Origin: Moraxellaceae bacterium AER2_44_116
GTDB lineage: Bacteria > Pseudomonadota > Gammaproteobacteria > Pseudomonadales > Moraxellaceae
Direction: 5' to 3'
Length of the DNA: 37,234 nt
Assembly (NCBI GenBank): GCA_006546595.1
Contig: VIAD01000021.1
Coordinates: 1 to 37,234 of the forward strand
Shown: positions 1 through 7,963 of the stretch, in pieces
How positions within the stretch are numbered: the first letter of the stretch is position 1
Layout: each line of letters starts with the position of its first letter
The notes under the pieces: generated by a model
Seen by the model: the letters and a program-made list of their open reading frames with translations, nothing else
Told to the model about the DNA's origin: nothing
Database searches by the model: none
Program-made: the position numbers and the translations under genes

Positions 1-52
1 ATGAGCGGACATTTCTATTTGGCTAGAACCGGACATTACTATTTAGCCGCTA
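1..52. mobile_element. End of an IS21-family-like insertion sequence (partial)
   Basis: The first 52 bases contain two imperfect direct copies of a motif of the type CGGACATT(T/A)CTATTT, and read from the other strand the element would begin TGTAGCGGCTAAATAGTAAT. IS21-family ends carry such repeated internal blocks (known of the family) and usually finish in TG...CA. Only one end is visible; any istAB genes would lie before base 1. A solo end or remnant is equally possible. Confidence 0.4.
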
Positions 53-133
53 CATAAATCTTATCGCATAACCACCATTATGTTAAGTTGACGGTTTTCT
101 GACCACCATCCGTTTCATCTCAGGAAACTGAAT

Positions 134-229
134 TTAACGCACATTATCCAGTAATTTTTCCCCATCATCTCGTGGCTTACCATTTGACAACACATACCAG
201 TGCAAAGTTTGTCGCATCATTCGGCATAA
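134..229 (-). pseudogene. C-terminal remnant of a serine resolvase
   Basis: Read on the minus strand, this stretch encodes a tail containing RQTLHWYVLSNGKPRDDGEK followed by LLDNVR and a stop. It aligns by eye with the C-terminus of the complete resolvase at 576-1190 (RQTLYRHVSPSGEIREDGKK). The catalytic N-terminal domain is missing, so it cannot be active. It is clearly diverged from the nearby tnpR, so it comes from a different Tn3-type element, not from a duplication of the same one. It lies immediately downstream of the chrA fragment on the same strand. Confidence 0.5.
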
Positions 230-236
230 ACAACTC

Positions 237-508
237 CTAGTGCATCAAAGGATAAACAGCCAATCCAATCAATGCCGCCGCAATGACAATAATAGGCTCT
301 TTCAACGTTTTGAATTTCCATAATAGGAAGCCTGTCACCAAAGCAAGCAGTGCTGTTGGAATGTCAACAATGGATCGCTGTGCCAGTACCACAACAGAAC
401 CCGCAATTGCACCAATAGCGGCTGCGGTAATGCCATCAACAAAAGCAATTAGTGCAGGATGTTTACCATATTTCTTGAAGTATGGAGCAGGCAAAATGGT
501 AAATAGAT
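237..508 (-). pseudogene. chrA: Chromate transporter ChrA, C-terminal part, separated by a Tn3 insertion
   Basis: This minus-strand stretch encodes the last about 90 residues of a CHR-family chromate efflux protein: PAPYFKKYGKHPALIAFVDG followed by hydrophobic membrane segments and a stop at 237. An internal ATG at 494 opens an 85-residue frame, but it starts in the middle of the family domain and is not a real start. The preceding part of the same gene lies at 4467-4620. Joining the two across a single copy of the target duplication restores the reading frame through FIPCYLFTILPAPYF, a string expected of ChrA. The gene is therefore split by the transposon at 514-4461, and is also cut at its far end near 4620. 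ChrA exports chromate across the inner membrane; this copy should be dead. Confidence 0.8.
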
Positions 509-513
509 AACAA
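509..513. repeat. Target-site duplication (AACAA), left copy
   Basis: AACAA lies directly outside the left terminal repeat and is repeated exactly at 4462-4466 outside the right one. A 5-bp duplication is the normal product of Tn3-family insertion. Confidence 0.85.
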
Positions 514-545
514 GGGGTTGTAAGCCCGAAACCGCGGAATCTTTA
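514..545 (+). repeat. Tn3 left terminal inverted repeat
   Basis: Thirty-two bases from GGGGTTGTAAGC to AATCTTTA are identical to the reverse complement of 4430-4461. The GGGG start is typical of Tn3-family ends. The outer bases match the repeat at 8751. Confidence 0.9.
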
Positions 546-575
546 TCTATTTGAAATATAACGAATTAAAATTAT

Positions 576-1190
576 TTATGGCGTTTTTAAGAGCTTTTTC
601 CCATCCTCTCTGATTTCGCCACTTGGAGAGACATGTCTGTAAAGCGTTTGTCTCGTAATGCCAAGCTCTCGACACAAGTCACCCACATGCGTTTGTGTGG
701 TTCCCATTGACGCAATCGCCAGTCGTAATTTAGCAGGGGTCATTTTATAACGCGCACCTCCTTTTCGTCCTCTTGCACGAGCAGAAGCTAAACCAGCATT
801 AGTGCGCTCAACAATCAAATCGCGCTCAAACTCTGCCAGTGCCGCAAAAATACCAAAGACCAATTTACCTTGAGAGGTTGTAGTGTCGATTTGTGCGCCT
901 TGCCCCGTTAAGACTTTTAAGCCAATATTGTGGCTATTGAGATTATCAACCATATTCACCAAATGCTTTAGATTGCGCCCGAGTCGGTCTAACTTCCACA
1001 CCACCAGCATATCGTTGGGACGTAAGGCTTTTAGACAAGCATTTAAGCCATCGCGCTCGTCTTTAGTGCCAGAAGCAAAATCTTCATAGAGATGTTCTGT
1101 TGCGACTCCCGCTGCGATCAGCGCATCCCGCTGTAAGTCCAACACTTGAGAACCATCTGCTTTTGAAACGCGAATATAGCCAATCAGCAT
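576..1190 (-). CDS. tnpR: Tn3-family serine resolvase TnpR
   Basis: This 204-residue serine recombinase resolves the cointegrates formed during replicative transposition. It starts MLIGYIRVSK, which places the catalytic serine at position 9. The KLDRLGR motif with active-site arginines lies near residues 66-72, and AALAEFERDLIVERT marks the start of the long E helix. The C-terminus has a helix-turn-helix region (LCRELGITRQTLYRHVS) that binds the res sites. Its length and domain order are normal for a resolvase of the Tn3/Hin group, and it looks intact. It is divergent from tnpA, with about 180 bp between them where res is expected. Its 3' end is duplicated in the fragment at 8813-8881. Confidence 0.9.
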   Translation of the reverse strand: MLIGYIRVSKADGSQVLDLQRDALIAAGVATEHLYEDFASGTKDERDGLNACLKALRPNDMLVVWKLDRLGRNLKHLVNMVDNLNSHNIGLKVLTGQGAQIDTTTSQGKLVFGIFAALAEFERDLIVERTNAGLASARARGRKGGARYKMTPAKLRLAIASMGTTQTHVGDLCRELGITRQTLYRHVSPSGEIREDGKKLLKTP

Positions 1191-1194
1191 AGAA

Positions 1195-1330
1195 AACCTT
1201 TGTCACATAGACGAGCGTTTGCGTGACAGTCAATTAGCTCAGTCAAAAAGGGTTGAAATATGTCACTTAACCTGTTACATAATCATTGTATCATAAACGC
1301 ATTTAAGTTTAACTATGTGACACATATCAG
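1195..1330. promoter_or_regulatory. Likely res site and divergent tnpR/tnpA promoter region
   Basis: The gap between tnpR and tnpA contains dyads of the kind resolvases bind. One spans about 1200-1227 with arms TGTCACATAGACG and CGTTTGCGTGACA. Others are marked by TGTCACTTAACC near 1261 and TATGTGACAC near 1315. Tn3-family res sites hold three such subsites between the two divergent genes (known of the family). Similar arms recur in the solo palindrome at 4807-4830. Exact subsite borders are inferred. Confidence 0.6.
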
Positions 1331-1368
1331 TACGCCAATTTTTGGGTCATTTCACAAAGGAATATCTT

Positions 1369-4300
1369 ATGCGTGCTGATCGAGGCAAACGTCTGACGAT
1401 TCTCTCTGAGTCTGAAAAATGCGCACTCTACGGCTTGCCTGATTTTGACGACTTTCAGCGAGCCGAATTTTTCTCGATGACCGATGCCGAACGCACATTG
1501 GCACTCCATCGAAAGGGGCTTGAAGAGCAGGTTTTTTGCCTATTACAGATTGGCTACTTCAAGGCCAAACAAGCCTTTTTTCGATTCACGCTACATGAGG
1601 TAGCACCAGCAGATATCACTTTTCTCTTAGAGAGATATTTTCCACACAAAACCTTAGTAATCAAAAGATTAAGTGATAATGAGTGTTACGCACCACATAA
1701 AGATATTGCGGCGTTATTCGGTTACCGCCTTTGGTCTGACAATGACTTGCCCGTATTGCTTGAAAAAGCCACTCTGTTAGCCAAAACAGACATCACGCCT
1801 GCCTTTATTTTAACGGAGTCGATGTCTTTTCTCATTAGTCATCGCATTGTTCGTCCAGGCTACTCTACCTTACAAACCATTATCGGGGATGCACTATTAG
1901 CCGAACGGGAGCGACTAGAACAACAAATCGACGGCTTTTTAGATGATTCAACACGAGCCACCCTACAAAAACTACTGATACGCGAAGATGCACTGTCTGA
2001 ACTGGCCGCGATTAAACAAGATGCCAAACATTTTGGCTATCGCATGATGGTTACAGAACGTCGAAAACGGGCTATTTTGTCGCCGATCTATCCTATTGCC
2101 AAATGCTTACTGCCTACACTGGATATTTCTCAGTTAAATATTCATCACTATGCCAGCTTGGCCAATTATTACACTATTTATGATTTACGTCGCCTAAAGT
2201 CCAGCCACACTTACCTATATCTACTTTGCTATATATGGCTGCGTTATCGCCAGCTATCTGATAATTTGCTGGAGGCTTTCGTCTACCAATTTAAACAGCT
2301 TGACGATGAAAGTAAAGAAACGGCAAAACAACAAGCCGCTCAGGCTCACGACCGACAGCAACAGGCCGTATCATTGGTGGGGAAGCTGCTCATGTTATAT
2401 GTTGATGATGAGCTTGCAGATACGACTCCCTTTGGTCTGGTTCGTCATCGCGCGTTTACCATCATGCCCAAAGAGGCATTGCTATCAACAAGTAAACTGC
2501 TCTGTGCCAAACCAATCAGTCAAATGGATTTACGTTGGCAGGCGATAGACCAACAAGCAAGACGATGTACTAAAAATATCAGACCTTGGCTATCGTGCTT
2601 GATTACAGCAGTTCGCTTAAAAGTAATCCATGGATTAATGCGTTACGTTGGATGAAGCAGGTCTTCCAGCGACAACAACGATTGAATCAGCGGCCAATTG
2701 AAGAAATCCCCCAAGGAACTATTTCGAGACGATTACAGGCATATTTATTCCATGTAAATGAAGCGGGAAAGCCTATCAGCCTGCGAGCTGAACGCTACGA
2801 GTTTCTAGTTTATCGACACCTGCGAAAGCTTATTGATATGGGAGAAATTTACTTTGAAGACAGCATACAGCATCGGAGCTTTAGCGATGAATTAGTGACG
2901 ATAGAACAAAAATCTGAAATACTGAACCAGTTAGATATCAATTGGTTACGCCAACCTGTGAACTTAACACTTGATACACTATTCACTGAACTGGATGTTG
3001 AATGGCGATCCTTCGATCGGGAACTTCGGCAAGGAAAACTGAAGCATCTCGTCTTTGACTCTAGTGCGAAAACATTGACGTGGCAACGCCCCAAAGCAGA
3101 CACTGATGATGCCTTGAAGAAAAGTTTTTATGGCACGGTTCAATCACGGGATATGACGGATATTTTTCGTTTTGTGAATGAGCAGTGTCATTTTCTGTCC
3201 GTGATGACACCATTACAGCCACGCTATGCAAAAAAAATGGCCGACGAAGATAGCCTAATGGCGGTGATCATGGCACAGGCCATGAATCACGGCAATTTCA
3301 GCATGGCTGAGACAGGCGATATTCCTTATCATTTGTTGGACGCTACGCATCAACAGTATTTAAGATTAGCGACTTTAAAAGCGGCAAATGATAACGTCAG
3401 TAATTTCATTGCTCAGCTTCCGATTTTCCCCTTCTATTCTTTTGATCTTGATGTACTGTATGGCAGTGTTGATGGGCAAAAATTTCAAGCCGCTAATCCA
3501 ACCATCAAGGCACGATACTCGCGAAAATACTTTGGCAAAGACAAAGGTGTCGTCGGATATTCATTTTTAGCAAATCATGTGGCGTTGCAAACGGAGCTTA
3601 TTGGTGCCAATCAACATGAAAGCTATTGGGTGTTTGATATTTGCTACAATAACACGTCAGACATTGTCCCAACGATGATTACGGGGGATATGCACAGTAT
3701 CAATAAAGCCAATTTTGCTATTTTGTTCTGGTTTAAGATGAAACTCGCACCACGATTTACGAATGTGCAGGCGCAACTAAAGCACTTGTACTGTGGCGTT
3801 AATCCCGAGACTTACGCCAATAAAAACTTTCTGATTATGCCTGCTGGACAAATCGACAGAGAGTTGATTATCTCAGAAAAAGACACGATTGATCGTGTTG
3901 TGGCGACATTGGGACTTAAAGAAATGAGTCAGAGTGTTTTAGTTCGAAAATTGTGTACCATGTCTGGGCATCACCGCACTCGAAAAGCCATTTTTGAGTT
4001 CGACAAGTTGATACGCAGTCTATACACCCTTCGTTATTTCCGTGATCCCCAACTACAGAGAAATGTTCATCGCTCGCAAAACCGTATTGAAGGCTACCAT
4101 CAGTTGCGTGGTGCCATTGCTCAAGTGGGTGGTAAAAAGGAGCTCATTGGGTATACTGATTTAGATATTGCTATCAGCAATCAGTGTGGCCGCTTATTAG
4201 CGAACATCGTGATTGCCTACAATTCAATTCTGCTTTCAAAACTGCTGACTCGCTATGCCGATTTGGGTAACCAAAAGGCTTTAGAACGAATAAAACGCAT

Positions 4301-4409
4301 CTCTCCTGTCGCTTGGCAGCACATATACTTCCTCGGACACTACACATTTCGTAATCAACATCGAAATTTTGACCTAGATTCGATGCTTTCGAGTGTTAAT
4401 CTGAGCTAA
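1369..4409 (+). pseudogene. tnpA: Tn3-family transposase TnpA with a frameshift
   Basis: TnpA carries out replicative transposition from the terminal repeats. The start chosen is ATG at 1369 (MRADRGKRLT), behind AAAGGA; a TTG at 1342 is in frame but has no ribosome-binding site. The N-terminal half runs in one frame to about 2590, ending in the family-like KNIRPWL. The rest continues in another frame from VLDYSSSLKSNPW to the stop at 4407-4409. The shift equals the loss of one base between about 2587 and 2597. The second part retains the DDE core, including the MITGDMHSINKANFAILFWF segment and the final glutamate in NRIEGYHQLRGA. Joined, the protein would be just over 1000 residues, a normal TnpA length. 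No convincing slippery site lies at the shift, so a true mutation or an assembly error is more likely than programmed frameshifting. Confidence 0.85.
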
Positions 4410-4429
4410 CTCTATTAATTACAATAACT

Positions 4430-4461
4430 TAAAGATTCCGCGGTTTCGGGCTTACAACCCC
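4430..4461 (-). repeat. Tn3 right terminal inverted repeat
   Basis: The reverse complement starts GGGGTTGTAAGCCCGAAACC and matches the left repeat for 32 bases. It is followed directly by the target duplication AACAA at 4462-4466. Confidence 0.9.
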
Positions 4462-4466
4462 AACAA
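4462..4466. repeat. Target-site duplication (AACAA), right copy
   Basis: It is identical to 509-513. Removing the transposon plus one copy restores the chrA reading frame. Confidence 0.85.
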
Positions 4467-4620
4467 GGAATAAATGTTGCCAAAGCAGCAATACAAGCAC
4501 CTTGAAATCCTGCAACTAAATAACCGATAAAAGCCGTGGTAATGACAACAGGGCCTGGCGTAATCATGGCAACAGCTACCGCATCAACAAATTGCTGTTC
4601 CGTTAGCCAATGGTATTGGG
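4467..4620 (-). pseudogene. chrA: Chromate transporter ChrA, middle part, cut at both ends
   Basis: The minus strand encodes QYHWLTEQQFVDAVAVAMIT followed by PGPVVITTAFIGYLVAGFQG and ACIAALATFIP, the start of the second CHR domain with its characteristic TPGPV motif. It runs straight into the transposon insertion point and continues at 508. Upstream of about 4620 the similarity to chrA stops, so the first CHR domain has been lost in a separate deletion or rearrangement. Confidence 0.8.
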
Positions 4621-4682
4621 GTCTGAGGCGCAGTGGAACGGAAAACCGAGTTAAGAGGTCAATATAAATGGCTAATAATTAA

Positions 4683-4759
4683 ATGGCCAAATAACATCGG
4701 CTTTACAATTATTGGCCATATGTTTTAGACTAGCCAAAATGAGTATACTCATATTGGCT
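4683..4759. repeat. Two adjacent long palindromes
   Basis: The first inverted repeat has arms ATGGCCAAATAA and TTATTGGCCAT (4683-4720). The second is a 28-bp dyad at 4732-4759 centred on GAGTATACTC with arms AGCCAAAAT and ATATTGGCT, with one mismatched pair. They lie between the broken end of chrA and a Tn3-like miniature element. They may be the end structure of a mobile element or a recombination site; I do not recognise a family. Confidence 0.5.
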
Positions 4760-4766
4760 GATTAAC

Positions 4767-4905
4767 TGTGTTGTAAGCCTGAACCTGTAGAGCTAAGTTT
4801 TTGATGTCACACAAACGAACGTTTGTGTGATATAAAAAATATTGCTAGAAAAAGTCTAATAAATACAAAAATTTAAAGTTTTCGCGGTTTAGCGATTACA
4901 GCCCC
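4767..4905. mobile_element. Possible Tn3-derived miniature element with a res-like core
   Basis: The right end, read inward, is GGGGCTGTAATCGCTAAACC and resembles the full transposon's GGGGTTGTAAGCCCGAAACC. The left end, TGTTGTAAGCCTGAACC, is a weaker match. Between them, at 4807-4830, sits a perfect palindrome with arms TCACACAAACG and CGTTTGTGTGA, much like the dyad in the res region near 1200-1227. No gene lies inside. This layout matches the small Tn3-derived inverted-repeat elements (TIMEs) known from proteobacteria, but the left end is degenerate. Confidence 0.45.
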
Positions 4906-4934
4906 TATCAGTGTAATCAAACAGTAGCATTCAG

Positions 4935-4961
4935 CGGAGTGAGTCAGTATGACTCACTCCG
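4935..4961 (-). terminator. Strong hairpin downstream of the MFS operon
   Basis: An 11-bp perfect stem with arms CGGAGTGAGTC and GACTCACTCCG encloses the loop AGTAT. It lies 67 bp beyond the MFS stop codon, where transcription of that operon should end. No T-run follows on the minus strand, so it may act as an RNA-stabilising hairpin more than as an intrinsic terminator. Confidence 0.45.
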
Positions 4962-5027
4962 TCGTTGACGACCCATGTTTACAAGTAATGTTCTGTTAGA
5001 TAGGGAAAGGTTCGATGCCTCCCTCAA

Positions 5028-6269
5028 TTATACCCGATGTGTTTCTGTCATCCTCAGCCATGAAATCAGTCCAGACAGGAACGTCAAACCTGCAACTAGC
5101 CACATCGCGCTCATGACACCAAACACATCGGCGACCAACCCCGATAACAACGCGCCCACGGCATAGCCCAGATCACGCCACAACCGATAAACACCAACTG
5201 CCGAAGCTCGCCAAGTAGGATCAACTACATCGCCCATCGCGGCGAGCAAGGTTGGATAAACCATCGCTGTACCAGTACCCAACAGCACCGCGCCCAAGGC
5301 AAAACCAGAAAATTGCGAGGTCATGGTGATGACGACAATCGCAATCGCCTGCAACCACATGCCAGACACAATCAGTTCTTTACGGCCAATACGGTCGGAC
5401 AAGCCACCCGTCACCAGTTGACAGATACCCCAGACAGCGGGATAGAGTGCGGCTAGCCAGCCAATCTGCGTCAGGCTCATACCCGCTGCGGCAAAGACCA
5501 GCGGAAACAAGCCCCACGCCATGCCATCATTGAGGTTGTTGACCAAGCCTGTTTGACTGATGGATGATAAATTTCGATCACGAAAACTGGTCAGCCAGAA
5601 GATTTCTTTTGGCGATAAGGAGGTAGCCGATCTATTGGCTGGTCGTTGTCCTGCTTCATAGTGAGCATATTGACGTGTTTCACGGATGGCAAATATCGAC
5701 AATAACAAGCCAGCCAGCACGAAGCCAATACCTAGGTAAAATGGCTGTGGGCGTAAACCATAATTCGCGGCTATCCAGCCTGTCGCAAGTGCGGCGGCAC
5801 CTACGGCAAAGTAGCCCGCAAACTCGTTGATACCCATCGCCAGACCACGGTTGCGTGGGCCAGCCAGATCAATCTTCATAATAACCGTGGTTGACCACGT
5901 TAACCCTTGGCTAACACCTAAAAACAGATTAGCGACCAGCACCCAGTTCCAAGATGGTGCCCACATTAATAAAAAAGGCACAGGCGCAGCAACCAGCCAA
6001 CCCGCTATCAAAATGGTCTTGCGTCCGTAAGTGTCTGAAAAGCGTCCCGCAAAATAATTGGTTAATGCCTTGGATATGCCGAACACGACAATAAACGCCA
6101 GAATGGCACTATGGGCAACCAGATGAAACTCGTGCTCTGCCATCGTCGGCAGAATGGAACGCTCCATACCCACCATTGCCCCGACAAAGGCATTAACTAG
6201 CACCAGTAGGCTGAACTGCGTCAAATTGGCTTTTAAGCCTAGTTGGATAGGCACAGATGAAATAGTCAC
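5028..6269 (-). CDS. Major facilitator superfamily transporter
   Basis: This 413-residue inner-membrane protein has the 12 hydrophobic segments of the MFS. The loop motif after segment 2 reads GRFSDTYGRKTILIAG, and a second copy after segment 8 reads GGLSDRIGRKELIVSG, both matching the family signature. A cytoplasmic loop rich in charged residues lies near the middle. Its start overlaps the end of the metallo-hydrolase gene by 4 bp (ATGA), so the two are translationally coupled. The pairing with a persulfide-dioxygenase-like enzyme and a rhodanese-fused regulator suggests export or import of a sulfur compound, but the substrate is not shown by the sequence. A drug exporter is the main alternative. 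Confidence 0.8.
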   Translation of the reverse strand: MTISSVPIQLGLKANLTQFSLLVLVNAFVGAMVGMERSILPTMAEHEFHLVAHSAILAFIVVFGISKALTNYFAGRFSDTYGRKTILIAGWLVAAPVPFLLMWAPSWNWVLVANLFLGVSQGLTWSTTVIMKIDLAGPRNRGLAMGINEFAGYFAVGAAALATGWIAANYGLRPQPFYLGIGFVLAGLLLSIFAIRETRQYAHYEAGQRPANRSATSLSPKEIFWLTSFRDRNLSSISQTGLVNNLNDGMAWGLFPLVFAAAGMSLTQIGWLAALYPAVWGICQLVTGGLSDRIGRKELIVSGMWLQAIAIVVITMTSQFSGFALGAVLLGTGTAMVYPTLLAAMGDVVDPTWRASAVGVYRLWRDLGYAVGALLSGLVADVFGVMSAMWLVAGLTFLSGLISWLRMTETHRV

Positions 6270-7012
6270 GACGGTATAGCCACATGCCCAAGATTAGCCG
6301 CGATAATCTCGTCCATATTGTCTGGACGTGCTGGTGAGTTCTGAGTGAGCGCGGTAATAAAATCAGTCTGACTCAGAGTTAATAAAGGATTCCAGCGTTT
6401 CTCAAAAGCGAGGGTTGAACTGGGTTTGCCCGATAATCCAGCTCCACACAGACTGCCTGCTTGGTGGCTTGGAAAAATCTCCAGTTCATCAGGTAACTTC
6501 AATACTTGGTTATGCAGGCTGTGCCACAGACGGGCAGCCATTTCCTGCTCACGGCCTGCCAAGTCTGGGCGGCCTACCGCACCGACGAAGAGGGTGTCTC
6601 CCGTGACGATAAACCACGGAGCATCTCCACGGCGCAAATCAGTGACCAACAGACAAATGCTGTCTTCCGTATGACCTGGCGTATGCAAAACGGTGATTTG
6701 GGTATTGCCGACTGACAATAACTCACCATCTGTCAGCGGCGTAAAGCTAAAACGGGTTTTACCGATATTGCTTTCATGCAGGGCATAAACACCTTCTGCC
6801 AGTTCTGCCAAGCGTCGTCCACCCGACAGGTGATCGGCATGAATGTGGGTGTCAATGACGTGGCTAATGCTGACATTGAGTTGGCGCGCCTGTTCAAGAA
6901 ACCACAGTTCATCACCTGCCAGCACGTCCACAGCGACCGCCTTGCCATGCCCGCCGCAACCAAAAAAATAGGAAATAGAAGCGTCATCATTAACGCGCTG
7001 TTTGAAAAACAT
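6266..7012 (-). CDS. MBL-fold hydrolase, persulfide dioxygenase (ETHE1)-like
   Basis: This 248-residue protein has the metallo-beta-lactamase fold. The metal motif THIHADH holds His56, His58, Asp60 and His61. The next ligands are His114 in TPGHTEDS and Asp139 in VTGDTLFVG, and SHQAG near the C-terminus supplies a further histidine. The motif GAVGRPDL after the third ligand is typical of ETHE1-type persulfide dioxygenases and of Blh-like proteins. Such enzymes oxidise glutathione persulfide to sulfite with one iron and O2 (family knowledge). The gene is cotranscribed with an MFS transporter and divergent from an ArsR-rhodanese regulator, which supports a role in handling reactive sulfur. A glyoxalase II-like activity is less likely. 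Confidence 0.75.
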   Translation of the reverse strand: MFFKQRVNDDASISYFFGCGGHGKAVAVDVLAGDELWFLEQARQLNVSISHVIDTHIHADHLSGGRRLAELAEGVYALHESNIGKTRFSFTPLTDGELLSVGNTQITVLHTPGHTEDSICLLVTDLRRGDAPWFIVTGDTLFVGAVGRPDLAGREQEMAARLWHSLHNQVLKLPDELEIFPSHQAGSLCGAGLSGKPSSTLAFEKRWNPLLTLSQTDFITALTQNSPARPDNMDEIIAANLGHVAIPS

Positions 7013-7053
7013 GGCTGTCTCCTATCGCTAAGGTCTTGAAAATTAGTTGTTGA

Positions 7054-7075
7054 ATAACAATCTAAAGATTATTAG
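7054..7075. promoter_or_regulatory. Candidate operator between the divergent sulfur genes
   Basis: A dyad centred on AATCTAAAGATT, extending imperfectly to 22 bp, lies between the metallo-hydrolase start and the ArsR-type regulator start. ArsR-family dimers bind AT-rich palindromes of this size. The regulator next to it probably binds here and controls both directions; this is inferred from position and symmetry. Confidence 0.55.
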
Positions 7076-7118
7076 AATGTTTTGCAAGGCAGTTGTCAAC
7101 ACTATCCGAGAACTTTTG

Positions 7119-7784
7119 ATGAATAGTCGTCTCTTAAAAGACATGTTGTATGAACAGGTAGGCCGTCTGGTGAAGGGCATGGCTAATGCCAAACGTTTGG
7201 AGTTGGTCGAGCTGTTATGCCAATCGCCCAAGTCGGTGGAGACGCTTGCCAATGAAGCAGGAATTAGCATGAAGCTGGCCAGTGCTCACTTGAAAGAGCT
7301 ACGGCTGGCACATTTGGTTGATAAAGAAAAGCAGGGCAAGCAGGTCATTTATCGTATTTCCTGCCCAGAAGTCGCGGGCTTGTTGGTGATGATGCGTACT
7401 GTGGCTGAAGACCGCTTACTGGAGTTGCAGCATTCGTTAAAAGAGCTATCCGCCTCGTCTGAGCCGTGGACAGAAACTGATAGCAATAATTTGTGGCGCA
7501 AAGCCCAACGCGGCGAAGTGACCGTGATTGATGTACGGCCTATCGTCGAATATGCCCAGCAGCATATGCCTTTTGCCCGCTCCATTCCGTTGGCTGAGTT
7601 ACGTTCACGCTTGAGCCAAATTCCTAAAGACAAACCCGTCGTTGCTTATTGCCGTGGGCCATTTTGTGCGTGGTCAATTGATGCCGTCACATTGTTAGAG
7701 GAAGAGGGCTATCAAGCCTATCAATGGCGAAAAGGCGCGGCGGACTGGATTGCCGACCCAAACTGGCAGGTTGTGCCTGAATAA
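7119..7784 (+). CDS. ArsR-family regulator fused to a rhodanese domain
   Basis: This 221-residue protein has an N-terminal winged helix (about 1-100, with SVETLANEAGISMKLASAHL as the helix-turn-helix) and a C-terminal rhodanese domain (about 120-220). The rhodanese active loop is CRGPFC, with catalytic Cys178 and a second Cys183. The DNA-binding part has Cys34 in ELLCQ and Cys82 in ISCPE, positions similar to the sulfide-sensing cysteine pair of BigR/SqrR repressors (family knowledge). The start at 7119 is chosen because the helix alignment begins here; an upstream in-frame ATG at 7047 overlaps the likely operator. It probably represses the divergent MBL-MFS operon and is released by persulfide, with the rhodanese domain delivering or sensing sulfane sulfur. 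That mechanism is inference. Confidence 0.8.
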   Translation: MNSRLLKDMLYEQVGRLVKGMANAKRLELVELLCQSPKSVETLANEAGISMKLASAHLKELRLAHLVDKEKQGKQVIYRISCPEVAGLLVMMRTVAEDRLLELQHSLKELSASSEPWTETDSNNLWRKAQRGEVTVIDVRPIVEYAQQHMPFARSIPLAELRSRLSQIPKDKPVVAYCRGPFCAWSIDAVTLLEEEGYQAYQWRKGAADWIADPNWQVVPE

Positions 7785-7822
7785 TTATCCTTAATCTTTG
7801 TTCTGTATTTGGAGTGTTCCTG

Positions 7823-7963
7823 ATGTCCTAGCAAGCTAAAAAACTCTTTTTTGTTTAGAATGGTGACAGCGGTTTAATCAATGGTGTCATGCATTATCTG
7901 CACAAGCGCATTTGGGGTAGTTACCAAATAGCTGCTAAAAGCGACATCTGTGCTATCAAATAG
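7823..7963 (+). pseudogene. Small gene broken by in-frame stop codons
   Basis: ATG at 7823 follows GGAG by 8 bases. The frame reads MS-stop-QAKKLFFV-stop-NGDSGLINGVMHYLHKR and continues to a final TAG at 7961. Both internal stops are amber. The pattern FFV-NGDSG-NG-HK reminds me of a family of short uncharacterised proteins that begin with a 'LFVFNADSG'-like strand and carry HK a little later; this is recall by eye. It is downstream of, and in the same direction as, the ArsR-rhodanese gene. Two stops in 47 codons make it a decayed gene unless UAG is read through. Confidence 0.4.

Larger units (their letters stand above)
514..4461. mobile_element. Tn3-family transposon, 3.9 kb, tnpR-res-tnpA
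   Basis: The element is bounded by inverted repeats that start GGGGTTGTAAGCCCGAAACC and match for 32 bases before diverging, flanked by a perfect 5-bp duplication AACAA. It carries a resolvase on the minus strand, an intergenic recombination region and a transposase on the plus strand, the divergent layout common in the family. There are no passenger genes. It interrupts chrA. The transposase is frameshifted near base 2590, so the copy would depend on another transposase to move, unless the shift is bypassed. A truncated second copy of the left end lies at 8751-8881, so the family has been active more than once in this genome. Confidence 0.9.

Noticed and set aside
2560..2600. Programmed -1 frameshift in tnpA at ACTAAAAAT
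   Set aside because: Slipping there would skip the family-like RPWL segment that is read in the first frame; the similarity switches frames later, near 2590, where no slippery heptamer exists.
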